Assembly: GCA_024256245.1 (NCBI GenBank)
Contig: JAKLZD010000012.1
Span: 1 to 24,206, forward strand
Direction of reading: 5' to 3'
Source: Candidatus Methylarchaceae archaeon HK01M
GTDB lineage: Archaea > Thermoproteota > Nitrososphaeria > Nitrososphaerales > JACAEJ01
Length of the DNA stretch: 24,206 nt
A program made the position numbers and the translations under genes. Positions 7,033-14,540 of the stretch are shown one piece after another; the first letter of the stretch is position 1; every line of letters starts with the position of its first letter. Under the pieces are notes generated by a model. That model made no database searches. It was not told where the DNA came from and worked only from the letters and a program-made list of their open reading frames with translations.

Positions 7033-7806
7033 TTAGAGAGTTTTTATCTCCCTTCCCTTTTCCAAGACGACCACCTCCACTAGGTGCTCTATGCTGGAAG
7101 TTTTGATCTTCCGCCACATAACCTGTTCGATCTGAAAGACTCCTGCCGGGTTGTCCATATGCACTAGAATTCTAACGGGCTTTTTACCTCCCTTCTCGAT
7201 TTCAACCTTCTTGATAGAGAGGGCGGAGAGGGAGTGAATGTCCACCTTCCCCGTTTTGAAGGGAATCCTAGCCCTTCCCTTCACCATATCGGTTCCATCG
7301 GCCACCTTGGCCGCACCTGCTTCCAGGCTAAGGCATTGAACTTCTTCATCATGAGCGAAGATCGAGTGAAGAATCTCACATTTCAGTTTAAGAGTAAGCT
7401 CTGGATCATCGGGATAGATCTTGTGGAGAAGCCTGTCTAGAAGGGGATTGGCTATATAACAGCCGTGGATCTCATGTGCGACTCTGTGGACCGAGTTTCC
7501 AATGTCGTGAAGATAAGCGCCACAGAGCACAACGATCTGGGCGCCTTCCATATCACACACTCCGTTCTTCACTGTAGTAGGCTCGACCTTTTTGGTTAAG
7601 ATATTAAAGATTTCCAAGGCACTGCCCGCTGAAATCCTAGAATGGACTGGACCGTGGTCGTTATATATCAAGCGTTTCACAGCCATCACATTAGACATCT
7701 TCAGATAGCCCTGTACTTCAAGGTCATCTTCTAGTAGATGGAACATCTGGCGGAGTCTGGGCTCTTTCAGATGGCCCAAAATGAGTTTGGATGAGACAAC
7801 AACCAT
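7033..7806 (-). CDS. HD-domain metal-dependent phosphohydrolase
   Basis: This 257-residue protein carries the HD superfamily metal site: NDHGPVHS (H51, H55), the signature LHD (H100-D101) in CGAYLHDIGNSVHR, further histidines in EILHSIFAHDEE (H147, H152), and the distal aspartate D170 in KVADGTDMVKGRARI. The last 70 residues form a separate beta-rich part that may bind a ligand or regulate. HD enzymes hydrolyse nucleotides, cyclic dinucleotides or other phosphoesters; the substrate here cannot be read from sequence. It is probably cytoplasmic. It lies 85 bases downstream of mcm on the same strand, but a TATA-like ATTAAAAG near 7844 and an ATG about 12 bases past the expected start suggest its own promoter. 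Confidence 0.85.
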   Translation of the reverse strand: MVVVSSKLILGHLKEPRLRQMFHLLEDDLEVQGYLKMSNVMAVKRLIYNDHGPVHSRISAGSALEIFNILTKKVEPTTVKNGVCDMEGAQIVVLCGAYLHDIGNSVHRVAHEIHGCYIANPLLDRLLHKIYPDDPELTLKLKCEILHSIFAHDEEVQCLSLEAGAAKVADGTDMVKGRARIPFKTGKVDIHSLSALSIKKVEIEKGGKKPVRILVHMDNPAGVFQIEQVMWRKIKTSSIEHLVEVVVLEKGREIKTL

Positions 7807-7891
7807 GCCTTTAAACCTTCTTACTTTTCGTAAATCAATTCTTTTAATGATCTTTTAATCGATTTATTACAACAAAACATAATTTATTTAG

Positions 7892-9985
7892 TTATAGTTT
7901 TCTGTAGAAGCCTGGCTTGACTTCGTATATCTGACCGCTACGGTTTAATGTCTGAAGCATTCTCTGGGCATCCTCTTGAGTAAACTTCCCAGTCTTCACC
8001 AATTCATCTATGAATACCTTCCCTTCTACTGGGTTTTTCTTAGGCCCTTCCAGAGTCTTGAATACATCCAAAGCCGCCACTAATAGATTTCTCTCGCTCA
8101 GAGGTCGCCCATGTAGCACTCCAAGATCCATCTTCCCTGTCTTCACGTCTACGCCTACAGTTTCGAGCATCCTGCTCATGAGTGAAACTGCTCTCATAGC
8201 ATCTTCTTCTGTGACTTTATCTCTTAACATGATTCTGGCTCTAGCTGTAGCAAGCCTTATCAACGCCTCTAACTGTCTAGGAGTAACTGTGATCATCGAC
8301 TCTGAACCCGTCTTCCTCATATCTAGGTAATACTCTAGTATCTTTTCTTCAGCCTCCTTCGTGAGAACTGGGCAGATCTTTTTTGCATACAAGATATACT
8401 TGTGCAGAAGGTTAAAATCGATGGAGGGTGCCTTAACATATTCTCCTTTTCTATGCAACTCTAAGACATGCCTTGCCAGTCGCTCGTCTCTGGCTCTATC
8501 AGGAATATCCCTTAATACGAATATTAGATCGAACCTAGTCAGTAATGGAATTGGAAGATTCAAATTTTCGGATATATTTCTGTAACGATCATATTTGCCC
8601 AGTACAGGGTTTGCGGCAGCCAATATGGATGTTCTAGCATTTAAGGTTGCCACTATGCCCCCCTTAGCTACGCTTACAGTCTGTTGTTCCATCATCTCAT
8701 GTAATGCATTCCTATCATCAGGACGCATCTTGTCAAATTCGTCTATACTGGCCAAGCCTTGATCTGCCAGAACTACCGCCCCTGCTTCGAGCATCATCAT
8801 ACCCGTCTTCTCTCTCACCACTGCTGCGGTCAAGCCTGCCGCTGTGCTACCGCGCCCGGATGTGTATAACCCTCGAGACGCTATCCTTGCTGCGTATTTC
8901 AGCATCTCAGACTTTGCAGTTCCAGGGTCACCCACAAATAACACATTGACATCACCTCTTATTACAGTACCATCAGGCATAATTCTTTGAGGTGAGCCTG
9001 CAACAAGGAGAAGTATGGCCTCTTTTTGAGTTTCGAAACCATGAATAGTTGGAGCCACGGATTCGATTAGCCTCTCATAAGCTCCTGGCTGAGAAGCTAT
9101 TTCATGAATGATCGTCTCATCCTCCTCCGTTATCTGTATCATCTCAGGCTCTTTGCCCACTGCCTCTAAATAGTTACCATCTATCTTCGATCTGAATACC
9201 CTGAGCTTTCCTGCACCCCGGGAGTATTCTGCTTCAGCTCTTATTATGCCTGTCAAAACCACCCTATCTCCGGGTCTTGCTGTGTTCACTAGATCCCTCT
9301 GCAAACTCACATCTAAGGCTTGAGGAAGTTGCCCAGGAGGTAATTCCTCTGGCAGTTCTTGTAGCCTTACGATCTGATAGTCCACGAAGACCGTATTCTT
9401 CATATCAAGCTCGAACTTGGTAGATTTACAACCAGAACTGAATTCATCACACACTGTAGGCCTCTTTAAGACCATGTCCGACTGTTTCTCATATGTAATG
9501 TGTTCCTTTCTACATCTGAAGGCTGCCTCTACGATCAGTGGCTTTAGCTCTGAAGCCCTAACCACCATACCAGTAACAGAGACGAGCTTATCAAGGTATT
9601 CGGTGCCTATCTGCCTTAAAGAGAGCTTATCGGTCATGTTCCTAATTCTCACCTCTACTAGTGGCAGACTCTCTCTAGCCTTCTCGTGCAGACTCTCCCG
9701 AATCGTCTTAGCGTAAGCAGGGGCTTCATTTTTAAGAGTCCTATATACTGCATCATTGAAACTAGAGAGCACCTCATCAGGCTCATTTATGAGTCTATTA
9801 GCCATATCCACATCGTACATCTGAAGATCCTCAATGTCCACCACTAGAGATCTTGAACCCCTTGAAGCCATCTGAGAGATCCTCATCCTATACTTCAAGC
9901 TGCCACCTTTATCCTTGTAAGTCTTCAGAAAATTCTCCAGTTCATCAGTTATCTTTGGAAGGGTCTTCGTGCTCACATCACTCAC
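7892..9985 (-). CDS. mcm: Replicative DNA helicase MCM
   Basis: This 697-residue protein is the archaeal MCM, the hexameric ATP-driven helicase that unwinds DNA at replication forks. Seen in order: N-terminal helical domain; zinc-binding candidates C158, H162, C179 and C186; OB-fold region; AAA+ core with Walker A GDPGTAKS (352-359), Walker B LASIDEFDKM (411-420) and arginine-finger region LLTRFDLIF (481-489). A C-terminal winged-helix domain (about 615-697) ends in VKPGFYRKL. The third zinc ligand spacing and the CxxxH are slightly unusual for the four-cysteine archaeal type. The start ATG overlaps the end of the upstream GINS gene by 8 bases, so both are made from one message and form the CMG-like core together. 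Confidence 0.97.
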   Translation of the reverse strand: MSDVSTKTLPKITDELENFLKTYKDKGGSLKYRMRISQMASRGSRSLVVDIEDLQMYDVDMANRLINEPDEVLSSFNDAVYRTLKNEAPAYAKTIRESLHEKARESLPLVEVRIRNMTDKLSLRQIGTEYLDKLVSVTGMVVRASELKPLIVEAAFRCRKEHITYEKQSDMVLKRPTVCDEFSSGCKSTKFELDMKNTVFVDYQIVRLQELPEELPPGQLPQALDVSLQRDLVNTARPGDRVVLTGIIRAEAEYSRGAGKLRVFRSKIDGNYLEAVGKEPEMIQITEEDETIIHEIASQPGAYERLIESVAPTIHGFETQKEAILLLVAGSPQRIMPDGTVIRGDVNVLFVGDPGTAKSEMLKYAARIASRGLYTSGRGSTAAGLTAAVVREKTGMMMLEAGAVVLADQGLASIDEFDKMRPDDRNALHEMMEQQTVSVAKGGIVATLNARTSILAAANPVLGKYDRYRNISENLNLPIPLLTRFDLIFVLRDIPDRARDERLARHVLELHRKGEYVKAPSIDFNLLHKYILYAKKICPVLTKEAEEKILEYYLDMRKTGSESMITVTPRQLEALIRLATARARIMLRDKVTEEDAMRAVSLMSRMLETVGVDVKTGKMDLGVLHGRPLSERNLLVAALDVFKTLEGPKKNPVEGKVFIDELVKTGKFTQEDAQRMLQTLNRSGQIYEVKPGFYRKL

Positions 9986-10556
9986 CTAAGATCGATTTTT
10001 TCCAATCCTCAACTAAAGAATGGATAGACTCGAATAACTTCTTCTCTTCTGAAGTCAACTTCTTTTCTAAATCTGGAGATAGAGATGGTAGACAGGCTAA
10101 ATTTGATAACTTGCTCGTTCTCAAGGCTATAAGATCGTAGGCTTTAGCTAAAAACTTCTCATATTCTCCTTTTAGGCTCGAATCTATCTCCATCATAGAC
10201 TTTTTCAAAGTTATCTGCCTCCTTATTCTATGGTAGAAATCGCTCTTCAATGTAGAAGGTTGTGAGGAGTCTTGCATGCACTCCCTACTTAAAGCCTTAA
10301 AGAGCTCTACATCAAAACTCTCTTCTTGAATTTCGGCAAAATCCATCTGCACCATCACTTCAGCAACCCATCTTGGAACTTCGATTATATCCCCCTCGTT
10401 GGTCTCCGGTTGAGATACTGAGCCGATCTCTATAGGAGGTAAACCCTGTTTCATAACTGCTTTAACAGGGACTAGTAAAAAGCCTGCTTCACAATCCTTA
10501 AGGAAGCCTATGACAGACGATTCTTTCTCTATCTTGCTCAAGTTAGATCTTAACAA
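9978..10556 (-). CDS. gins23: GINS complex subunit, GINS23 type
   Basis: This 192-residue protein is a GINS subunit, which in archaea tethers MCM and the GAN (Cdc45-like) nuclease at the fork. The small B domain comes first (about 1-70, with GDIIEVPRWVAEVMV at 55-69) and the long helical A domain follows (about 80-192, rich in Lys/Glu helices). This B-then-A order is that of the Psf2/Psf3-like archaeal GINS23, not of GINS51. The overlap with mcm matches the gins23-mcm pairing known in crenarchaea. The start is TTG at 10554-10556, with an in-frame TAG just upstream. A second TTG at codon 6 is a less likely alternative. No gins51 or Cdc6 gene is in the window. Confidence 0.85.
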   Translation of the reverse strand: MLRSNLSKIEKESSVIGFLKDCEAGFLLVPVKAVMKQGLPPIEIGSVSQPETNEGDIIEVPRWVAEVMVQMDFAEIQEESFDVELFKALSRECMQDSSQPSTLKSDFYHRIRRQITLKKSMMEIDSSLKGEYEKFLAKAYDLIALRTSKLSNLACLPSLSPDLEKKLTSEEKKLFESIHSLVEDWKKSILGE

Positions 10557-10673
10557 ACTCTAATAAGTTACATCTATCTAAAAAATGTATCATGTTGTAA
10601 GATAGTTAAAACTTATTTGAATAGACTTTTAGAACTCGTTATAAACCATAATGTTAATCTGCATAGAAATTTA

Positions 10674-10850
10674 TCACTTTATAATTGAAGAGGCTATCGA
10701 AAGAAAAGAGCCCATACCTCCTTGAACACGCCTACAATCCTGTAGATCCTTGACATAGAAGGCTTGCTCTCCAAATGAGAGGTCTATTTTTTCCGTGTCA
10801 TGACCTAAGCATACTGCAGGAGTGATTTCTGGTTTTTCTTTCTTTGACAT
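10674..10850 (-). CDS. Small hypothetical protein, 58 residues
   Basis: I do not recognise it. The sequence begins MSKKEKPEITPAVCLGHDTE and continues through EKIDLSFGEQAFYVKDLQDC with two cysteines. The ending (RVQGGMGSFLSIASSIIK) looks weakly amphipathic. There is no signal or membrane segment. The open frame extends to an ATG at 10874, but a TATA-like GATATAAT (10872-10880) overlaps that ATG. That box predicts a transcript start at about 10851, exactly at this ATG, so the gene would be leaderless. The nicely placed promoter is the main reason to think it real. A spurious ORF remains possible. Confidence 0.45.
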   Translation of the reverse strand: MSKKEKPEITPAVCLGHDTEKIDLSFGEQAFYVKDLQDCRRVQGGMGSFLSIASSIIK

Positions 10851-10916
10851 GAAAGTAACGATCATGGAAATCATTATATCTTTTCCATAAGTGGAAGTTC
10901 TTCTAAAGATTTCTGG

Positions 10917-11666
10917 TTAAAGATGCTTTTTAAACCACGCCAAGGTGAGGCCGATCACTTTATTCAAGTGTTCGGGTTTTGAAAAGACGTGGTCTGCTCT
11001 CTCTACTACTTCAAGCTTCTTCGGCTCTGATGCTTCATCATACAATCTATACGCATGCTCTAAGGGGACTATGTCATCCGAATCTCCTTGAATTATTAAG
11101 AGGGGTGGAGAGTCTTTTACAGCTATAAGGAGATCGTACTTCTTTAGGTCTTCGTAAAAGCTCTTCTTAAACTTCCTACCTGATGGGAGGAAATAGTACC
11201 CCCCTATTTCTTTGGGGGTTAGAGGTCTATCGAAGCGGGGGATTTTATAGGGGGTGGCCAGCACCACTATAACCTTTACCCTCTTATCTTGGGCTACTAG
11301 GGCTACCATTCCACCGAAGCTGCTTCCAACTACACCCAGTCTACTCGCGTCAAGCTTTTTTGTATCTTGTAGGAAGTCCAAGGCAGACTGGTAGTCATTT
11401 ATCCTTGACGTCAAACTTGTGTCTTCAAACTCTCCTTCGCTCTTCTCCATTCCTTCCCCACACCCTCTGAAGTTGAATCTTAAGCATGTATAGCCCTCAC
11501 CACACAGTCTAGATGATAAGGCCAGCCACTTACCACTGTCCTTGCTGCTTTCTAAACCGTGTAAACAGACGATGCAGGGCGCATTCTTATAAGGCAGATG
11601 GAGGTTCCCAAATATCTTGTGATTTTCAGAGTAGAAAGTAACCAGGCTCAATCCTCTCACCTTCAA
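10917..11666 (-). CDS. Alpha/beta-hydrolase (dienelactone hydrolase / prolyl oligopeptidase-like)
   Basis: This 249-residue serine hydrolase has the full triad. The nucleophile S116 is in GSSFGG (114-119), the acid is D197 in QGDSDDIVP (193-201), and the base is H226 in ADHVF. The oxyanion-hole HG is seen in CLHGLESSKDSGKW (34-47). It also has the NFRGCGEG turn before the nucleophile elbow. Size and layout fit short cytosolic esterases or peptidases of the BAAT/dienelactone group; no lid insertion or signal is visible. The substrate is unknown. Start is TTG at 11664-11666, with a GTG two codons on as alternative; a TATA-like AATAAATA near 11697-11703 fits either. It is a single-gene unit, separate from the genes on either side. 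Confidence 0.85.
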   Translation of the reverse strand: MKVRGLSLVTFYSENHKIFGNLHLPYKNAPCIVCLHGLESSKDSGKWLALSSRLCGEGYTCLRFNFRGCGEGMEKSEGEFEDTSLTSRINDYQSALDFLQDTKKLDASRLGVVGSSFGGMVALVAQDKRVKVIVVLATPYKIPRFDRPLTPKEIGGYYFLPSGRKFKKSFYEDLKKYDLLIAVKDSPPLLIIQGDSDDIVPLEHAYRLYDEASEPKKLEVVERADHVFSKPEHLNKVIGLTLAWFKKHL

Positions 11667-11766
11667 TAGAGTCCCATAACACTTACCACCCGACGGTATT
11701 TATTCTAAACTCCAAAGATTTTGCTTCTTCTTAACGCTTATCTTCATCGCTTATTGGATCTTTGTT

Positions 11767-12501
11767 TTATTGTGGATTGCTTATCCTCCATATATCAGAC
11801 TCTGCCATATCTACATCCAGACAATTTTCTATCAAAAATTCGAGCAAGCTTTGAGAAACCCCTATCTCTTCTGGCATCCACTCGTGATACATTCTGTACT
11901 TTACGGCGATCACACCGTCTAAATGCTTGTTGAACTCCTTCACACTTGCCATAATACTCTTATCATCTATGCCATTTATGCCAAAAAGCACGTAGGCTAT
12001 AAAATCTACTTCTCCATCGAATTCATTTTTCATACAATCTCTAAGCTCTACTATCCTCCTCACTTCTCCATCGCTTATCCTTTTCATCAAAAAACTATTC
12101 CTTATTTTATCATCAATCGATTCAAAGCCTACCCTTATGACGAGCCTTCTTGGATCCAATATCTTGTACAGATGATAGATGCTTTCTAATTCAAGAAACT
12201 CTGGTCTGCTTTCTATCTCTACCGATTTCTGCTTTGTTACCTGAGATAGATCAGAGACTACGCTAAATGGAAGCTCAAAAAAAGATCCTCCGTTGAAGAA
12301 AGATAGTCTATCTACTGGTTTTTCTCTCATTAATTCTTTGATCTTCAAAAGAATATCCTTCGCTGTCTGGATCAGATCGCCAAGGTCCTTTGCCGCCTCC
12401 TCATAAAAGCAGCAGAAGGTACATCTATTCCAAGAGCAGACAGGCCCCTTCAGAATCGCTATGATCCTTTTTACTCTTACATCATAGGTGACTCCTATCA
12501 A
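11767..12501 (-). CDS. Radical SAM protein of the RaSEA type (archaeosine synthesis)
   Basis: RaSEA works with ArcS to turn the ArcS-made lysine adduct of preQ0 in tRNA into archaeosine, the G15 modification of archaeal tRNA. Here residues 22-33 read CSWNRCTFCCFY, giving the three cluster cysteines C22, C27 and C30 in a C-x4-C-x2-C spacing like that of RaSEA, followed by an extra Cys31. GGSFFE and RVGFES are the usual radical-SAM barrel strands. It is shorter (244 residues) than many RaSEA proteins. The start TTG at 12499-12501 overlaps the stop of the ArcS-like gene by 4 bases (12498-12501), with GAGGAGG 7 bases before it. That points to coupled translation. The neighbour makes the assignment; alone it would only be a radical SAM enzyme. 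Confidence 0.8.
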   Translation of the reverse strand: MIGVTYDVRVKRIIAILKGPVCSWNRCTFCCFYEEAAKDLGDLIQTAKDILLKIKELMREKPVDRLSFFNGGSFFELPFSVVSDLSQVTKQKSVEIESRPEFLELESIYHLYKILDPRRLVIRVGFESIDDKIRNSFLMKRISDGEVRRIVELRDCMKNEFDGEVDFIAYVLFGINGIDDKSIMASVKEFNKHLDGVIAVKYRMYHEWMPEEIGVSQSLLEFLIENCLDVDMAESDIWRISNPQ

Positions 12502-13238
12502 AGGACAGCCTCCTCGATTCTTTGAACCAAGTTACGAAGATTCTTTGGCGTTATAAGAACCAGATCCTCTTCATGATGAATACTATAGACGCCTTCTAAC
12601 TCTAATTTTGATATATCGTTCGGTCTTAGAGAGAAGTTAGGGATCTTCAAGTCAAGATTAATCTCGACCATCTTCACTGCTTTGTAACTTTCAGATTCCC
12701 ATCTAAGATAGCAGGCGAATCTTTCGTAATACCCTCTAAATTTTAGGATATAGCCCTTGAGCCTCTTGAAAAGAACCTTTACATAACTATCTTTGATATA
12801 AGGGTCTTCGAACCTTGGGTTCCAATCATAGCAACAGAAAGGGTAATACTCCTCCAACTCTCTTGGAACGATACCAGCATTCGTTAATATGACTTGATGG
12901 GCTCTATCATATCTTTCTTCCAGATTCCTTAAGGATTTTATTATCGTGTAATGGATATAAGATTGTGAGTAAGGCTTCCCATAAGAGCAAGGTAGGAAGA
13001 GGCAGAGGCGATAATTGGTCTTTGGCTTGTAATCTGACAATATCTTCTTATACGCTTCCTCAAAGAAGGGATGAGTTAGTAAGCTTTCACTGACTCCTCT
13101 TAAGAAGGTCTTACCATCACCTGACCAGATCAGCTCTTTGCCATCCCAGACATCTTTATCTTGTGTCATTCGAGATTCCTTTTTGGGGTTTATATAGCGG
13201 AACGGAAGTAAACCACCCGCTCGTTTTACAACGTCCAT
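12498..13238 (-). CDS. arcS: Archaeosine synthase core, ArcS (DUF5591) type
   Basis: This 246-residue protein carries the ArcS core domain. Diagnostic pieces are LPCSYGKPYSQS (a PCS...KPYS signature), VILTNAGIVPRELEEYYPF and CCYDWNP, which match the TS.LG.VPRELE...P...YD pattern of the family. ArcS transfers lysine to preQ0 at G15 of tRNA. It lacks the C-terminal PUA and other extra domains of full-length ArcS, a reduced type known in some archaea. The frame runs to an ATG at 13268, but the TATA candidates on this strand (about 13257-13283) put the transcript start near 13236-13250. The ATG at 13236-13238 is therefore the better start. It is coupled to the RaSEA-type gene downstream. No tRNA-guanine transglycosylase is in the window. 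Confidence 0.85.
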   Translation of the reverse strand: MDVVKRAGGLLPFRYINPKKESRMTQDKDVWDGKELIWSGDGKTFLRGVSESLLTHPFFEEAYKKILSDYKPKTNYRLCLFLPCSYGKPYSQSYIHYTIIKSLRNLEERYDRAHQVILTNAGIVPRELEEYYPFCCYDWNPRFEDPYIKDSYVKVLFKRLKGYILKFRGYYERFACYLRWESESYKAVKMVEINLDLKIPNFSLRPNDISKLELEGVYSIHHEEDLVLITPKNLRNLVQRIEEAVL

Positions 13239-13256
13239 ACCATAATATTTAAGGCA

Positions 13257-13283
13257 ATATATTAACATTAAGAATAATAAATA
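13257..13283. promoter_or_regulatory. Divergent promoter elements between arcS and the HAD gene
   Basis: TTATTATT-like stretches on both strands lie here. On the plus strand AATAATAAATA predicts a start near 13304, 8 bases before TTG 13312. On the minus strand the TTATTTATTATT and TTAATATAT elements predict starts at 13250 or 13236. Spacing logic is consistent with leaderless or short-leader messages. Confidence 0.4.
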
Positions 13284-13311
13284 ACACTTCTCTAAGGTCG
13301 GTTAGATCGTA

Positions 13312-13947
13312 TTGGTCAAGTACAAGCTCATCACCTTCGACTTGGATGGGACACTTTTGGTCCAAAAAAGTAGTTGGGGTACTCTGCATGAATACTTTGG
13401 TACCACCTCGATAGCTAGACAGACCTTTGAGCTATACCATCAAGGCATAATAGATTACGCCGAATTCATGAGAAGAGATATATCTTCATGGCCAAAGCCG
13501 TTGCATATATCAAAAATCTCAGAGATACTTTCAAATTGTAGTCTAAGAGATGAGGCGGAGGAGGTTTTCGAATCCATCCATTCAAAGGGGATAGAGACGG
13601 CGATAATATCTGCTGGGATAAGCCTACTTGCCGATTCGATTGCCAAAAGATTGGGGATTCAGCATGTATATGTCAACGAATTATGTGTAGACGAGAAGGG
13701 GTTCCTGACTGGCGACGGCATAATGAGGGTCGATCTTATGTCCAAGCACTTGGTCTTAGAGGATTTGGCAGAGTCCTTAGGGTTAAAATTGAGCGAGTGT
13801 ATAGCTGTAGATGATTCGGTTTACAATGCCAATTTCCTTCAAAAAGCAGGGCTTGGGTTTTATTTTGGTGATAAGGATATAGCCTCAAAGTTAGGAGTAA
13901 AGGCAATCAAGAGCTTGAGGGAAATTTTAGATTATATATTAACTTAA
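13312..13947 (+). CDS. HAD-family phosphatase (phosphoserine phosphatase-like)
   Basis: This 211-residue hydrolase has HAD motif I FDLDGTL with nucleophile D10 and acid D12, motif II around TAIISAG, a lysine in the motif III position (SKHLVLEDL) and motif IV AVDDSVYNANFL with the metal-binding aspartates. It has a four-helix cap between motifs I and II, as in SerB-like phosphatases. It ends without extra domains. The substrate cannot be read. The replacement of the usual GDGxND motif IV by VDDSVYN is a divergent feature. The start is TTG at 13312, with TAAGGTCGG about 10-19 bases upstream as a possible ribosome site. It is divergent from arcS and precedes the short isomerase-like gene. Confidence 0.85.
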   Translation: MVKYKLITFDLDGTLLVQKSSWGTLHEYFGTTSIARQTFELYHQGIIDYAEFMRRDISSWPKPLHISKISEILSNCSLRDEAEEVFESIHSKGIETAIISAGISLLADSIAKRLGIQHVYVNELCVDEKGFLTGDGIMRVDLMSKHLVLEDLAESLGLKLSECIAVDDSVYNANFLQKAGLGFYFGDKDIASKLGVKAIKSLREILDYILT

Positions 13948-14075
13948 TTTTTGTAAAAATTTTAACGATTTATCCATTTTACAATAACAATCAAACTAAA
14001 TAAAGAGTGTATGAAAGAAGAAATGGGTTTAAAAGAGGATTCTATCTAAATACATCGACATTTTTCTGATTTAAC

Positions 14076-14083
14076 GTATATTA
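14076..14083 (+). promoter_or_regulatory. TATA box for the isomerase-like gene
   Basis: GTATATTA is centred about 30 bases before ATG 14110 and predicts a start within a few bases of it, so the message would be leaderless. It shows the split gene below still has a promoter. Confidence 0.45.
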
Positions 14084-14109
14084 ACGATTATCATATTATT
14101 CATCCCAAC

Positions 14110-14334
14110 ATGAAATTCTTGGTTAAGTTGTGCCTACTACCGATGTCTCCAGAAATGATGAAAGCAGCACTGTATGTAATACCAGCTGAGATCGAATATC
14201 TAAAGGCTGCTAAAGAAGAAGGAAAGGCCCTCGCCTCATACATCTTTGCTGGAAGGGTCAAAGGAATCACGATCTGTGATGTAAAATCTCATGAAGAACC
14301 CAACGAGATCCTCGCAAAGAATCAGGTAGTATGA
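14110..14334 (+). CDS. Muconolactone-isomerase-like small protein, N-terminal part
   Basis: The 74-residue ORF begins MKFLVKLCLLPMSPE and continues IEYLKAAKEEGKALASYIFA, GRVKGITICDVKSHEEPNEIL. This is the ferredoxin-like alpha+beta layout of the muconolactone isomerase (MIase) and related dimeric alpha-beta barrel proteins (FLVK ... EGK ... AGR ... IFDVES.DEL..IL). The family members run about 90-100 residues and end in a strand of the form Y.EV.PLA. That strand is missing here: the frame stops at 14332-14334 just before it. The missing part is readable in the next frame (14331-14420). Whether this short form is functional is unknown. The fold assignment is by pattern; the natural substrate is unlikely to be muconolactone. 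Confidence 0.55.
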   Translation: MKFLVKLCLLPMSPEMMKAALYVIPAEIEYLKAAKEEGKALASYIFAGRVKGITICDVKSHEEPNEILAKNQVV

Positions 14335-14420
14335 TGGTAAGATACGAAGTTATCCCAATTGCAGATTTTGATTATTCTTTGAAAGTCTGGAAGGAAGTCT
14401 TAGAAAGGGCTTTGAAATAG
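14331..14420 (+). CDS. C-terminal part of the same isomerase-like protein in the -1 frame
   Basis: This 29-codon ORF reads MMVRYEVIPIADFDYSLKVWKEVLERALK, matching the expected last strand and C-terminal helix (Y.EV.P.ADFD...) of the protein encoded just upstream. Its ATG overlaps the upstream TGA (ATGATGG), and the joined reading would be ...AKNQ, then SMMVRYEVIP. It may be a coupled second gene, a programmed frameshift product, or the result of a one-base insertion in the genome or assembly. I favour a frameshift within one gene. Confidence 0.45.
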   Translation: MMVRYEVIPIADFDYSLKVWKEVLERALK

Positions 14421-14433
14421 TCCTATCCCTTTC

Positions 14434-14439
14434 TTTTTT
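14434..14439 (+). terminator. T tract after the isomerase-like gene
   Basis: A CTTTCTTTTTTC run 14 bases after the stop codon, a plausible archaeal terminator. Confidence 0.4.
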
Positions 14440-14540
14440 CAGATTGAACTTAACGTTCTAATAATTACTAAGATGTAATTCTAATCTTCCAAAAAGCCTT
14501 TAAGGAATAGTTTGACGGTTATAGTTATTGTGATCGTTTC

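Noticed and set aside
8010..8949. Several plus-strand ORFs antisense to mcm
   Set aside because: They are shadows of the strongly conserved MCM coding frame and have no promoter or homology.
9853..10140. Plus-strand serine-rich ORF across the mcm–GINS junction
   Set aside because: It is antisense to two conserved overlapping genes.
7892..10556. Replication origin near mcm–GINS
   Set aside because: No Cdc6/Orc1 gene and no repeated origin-recognition boxes are seen in the flanking gaps.
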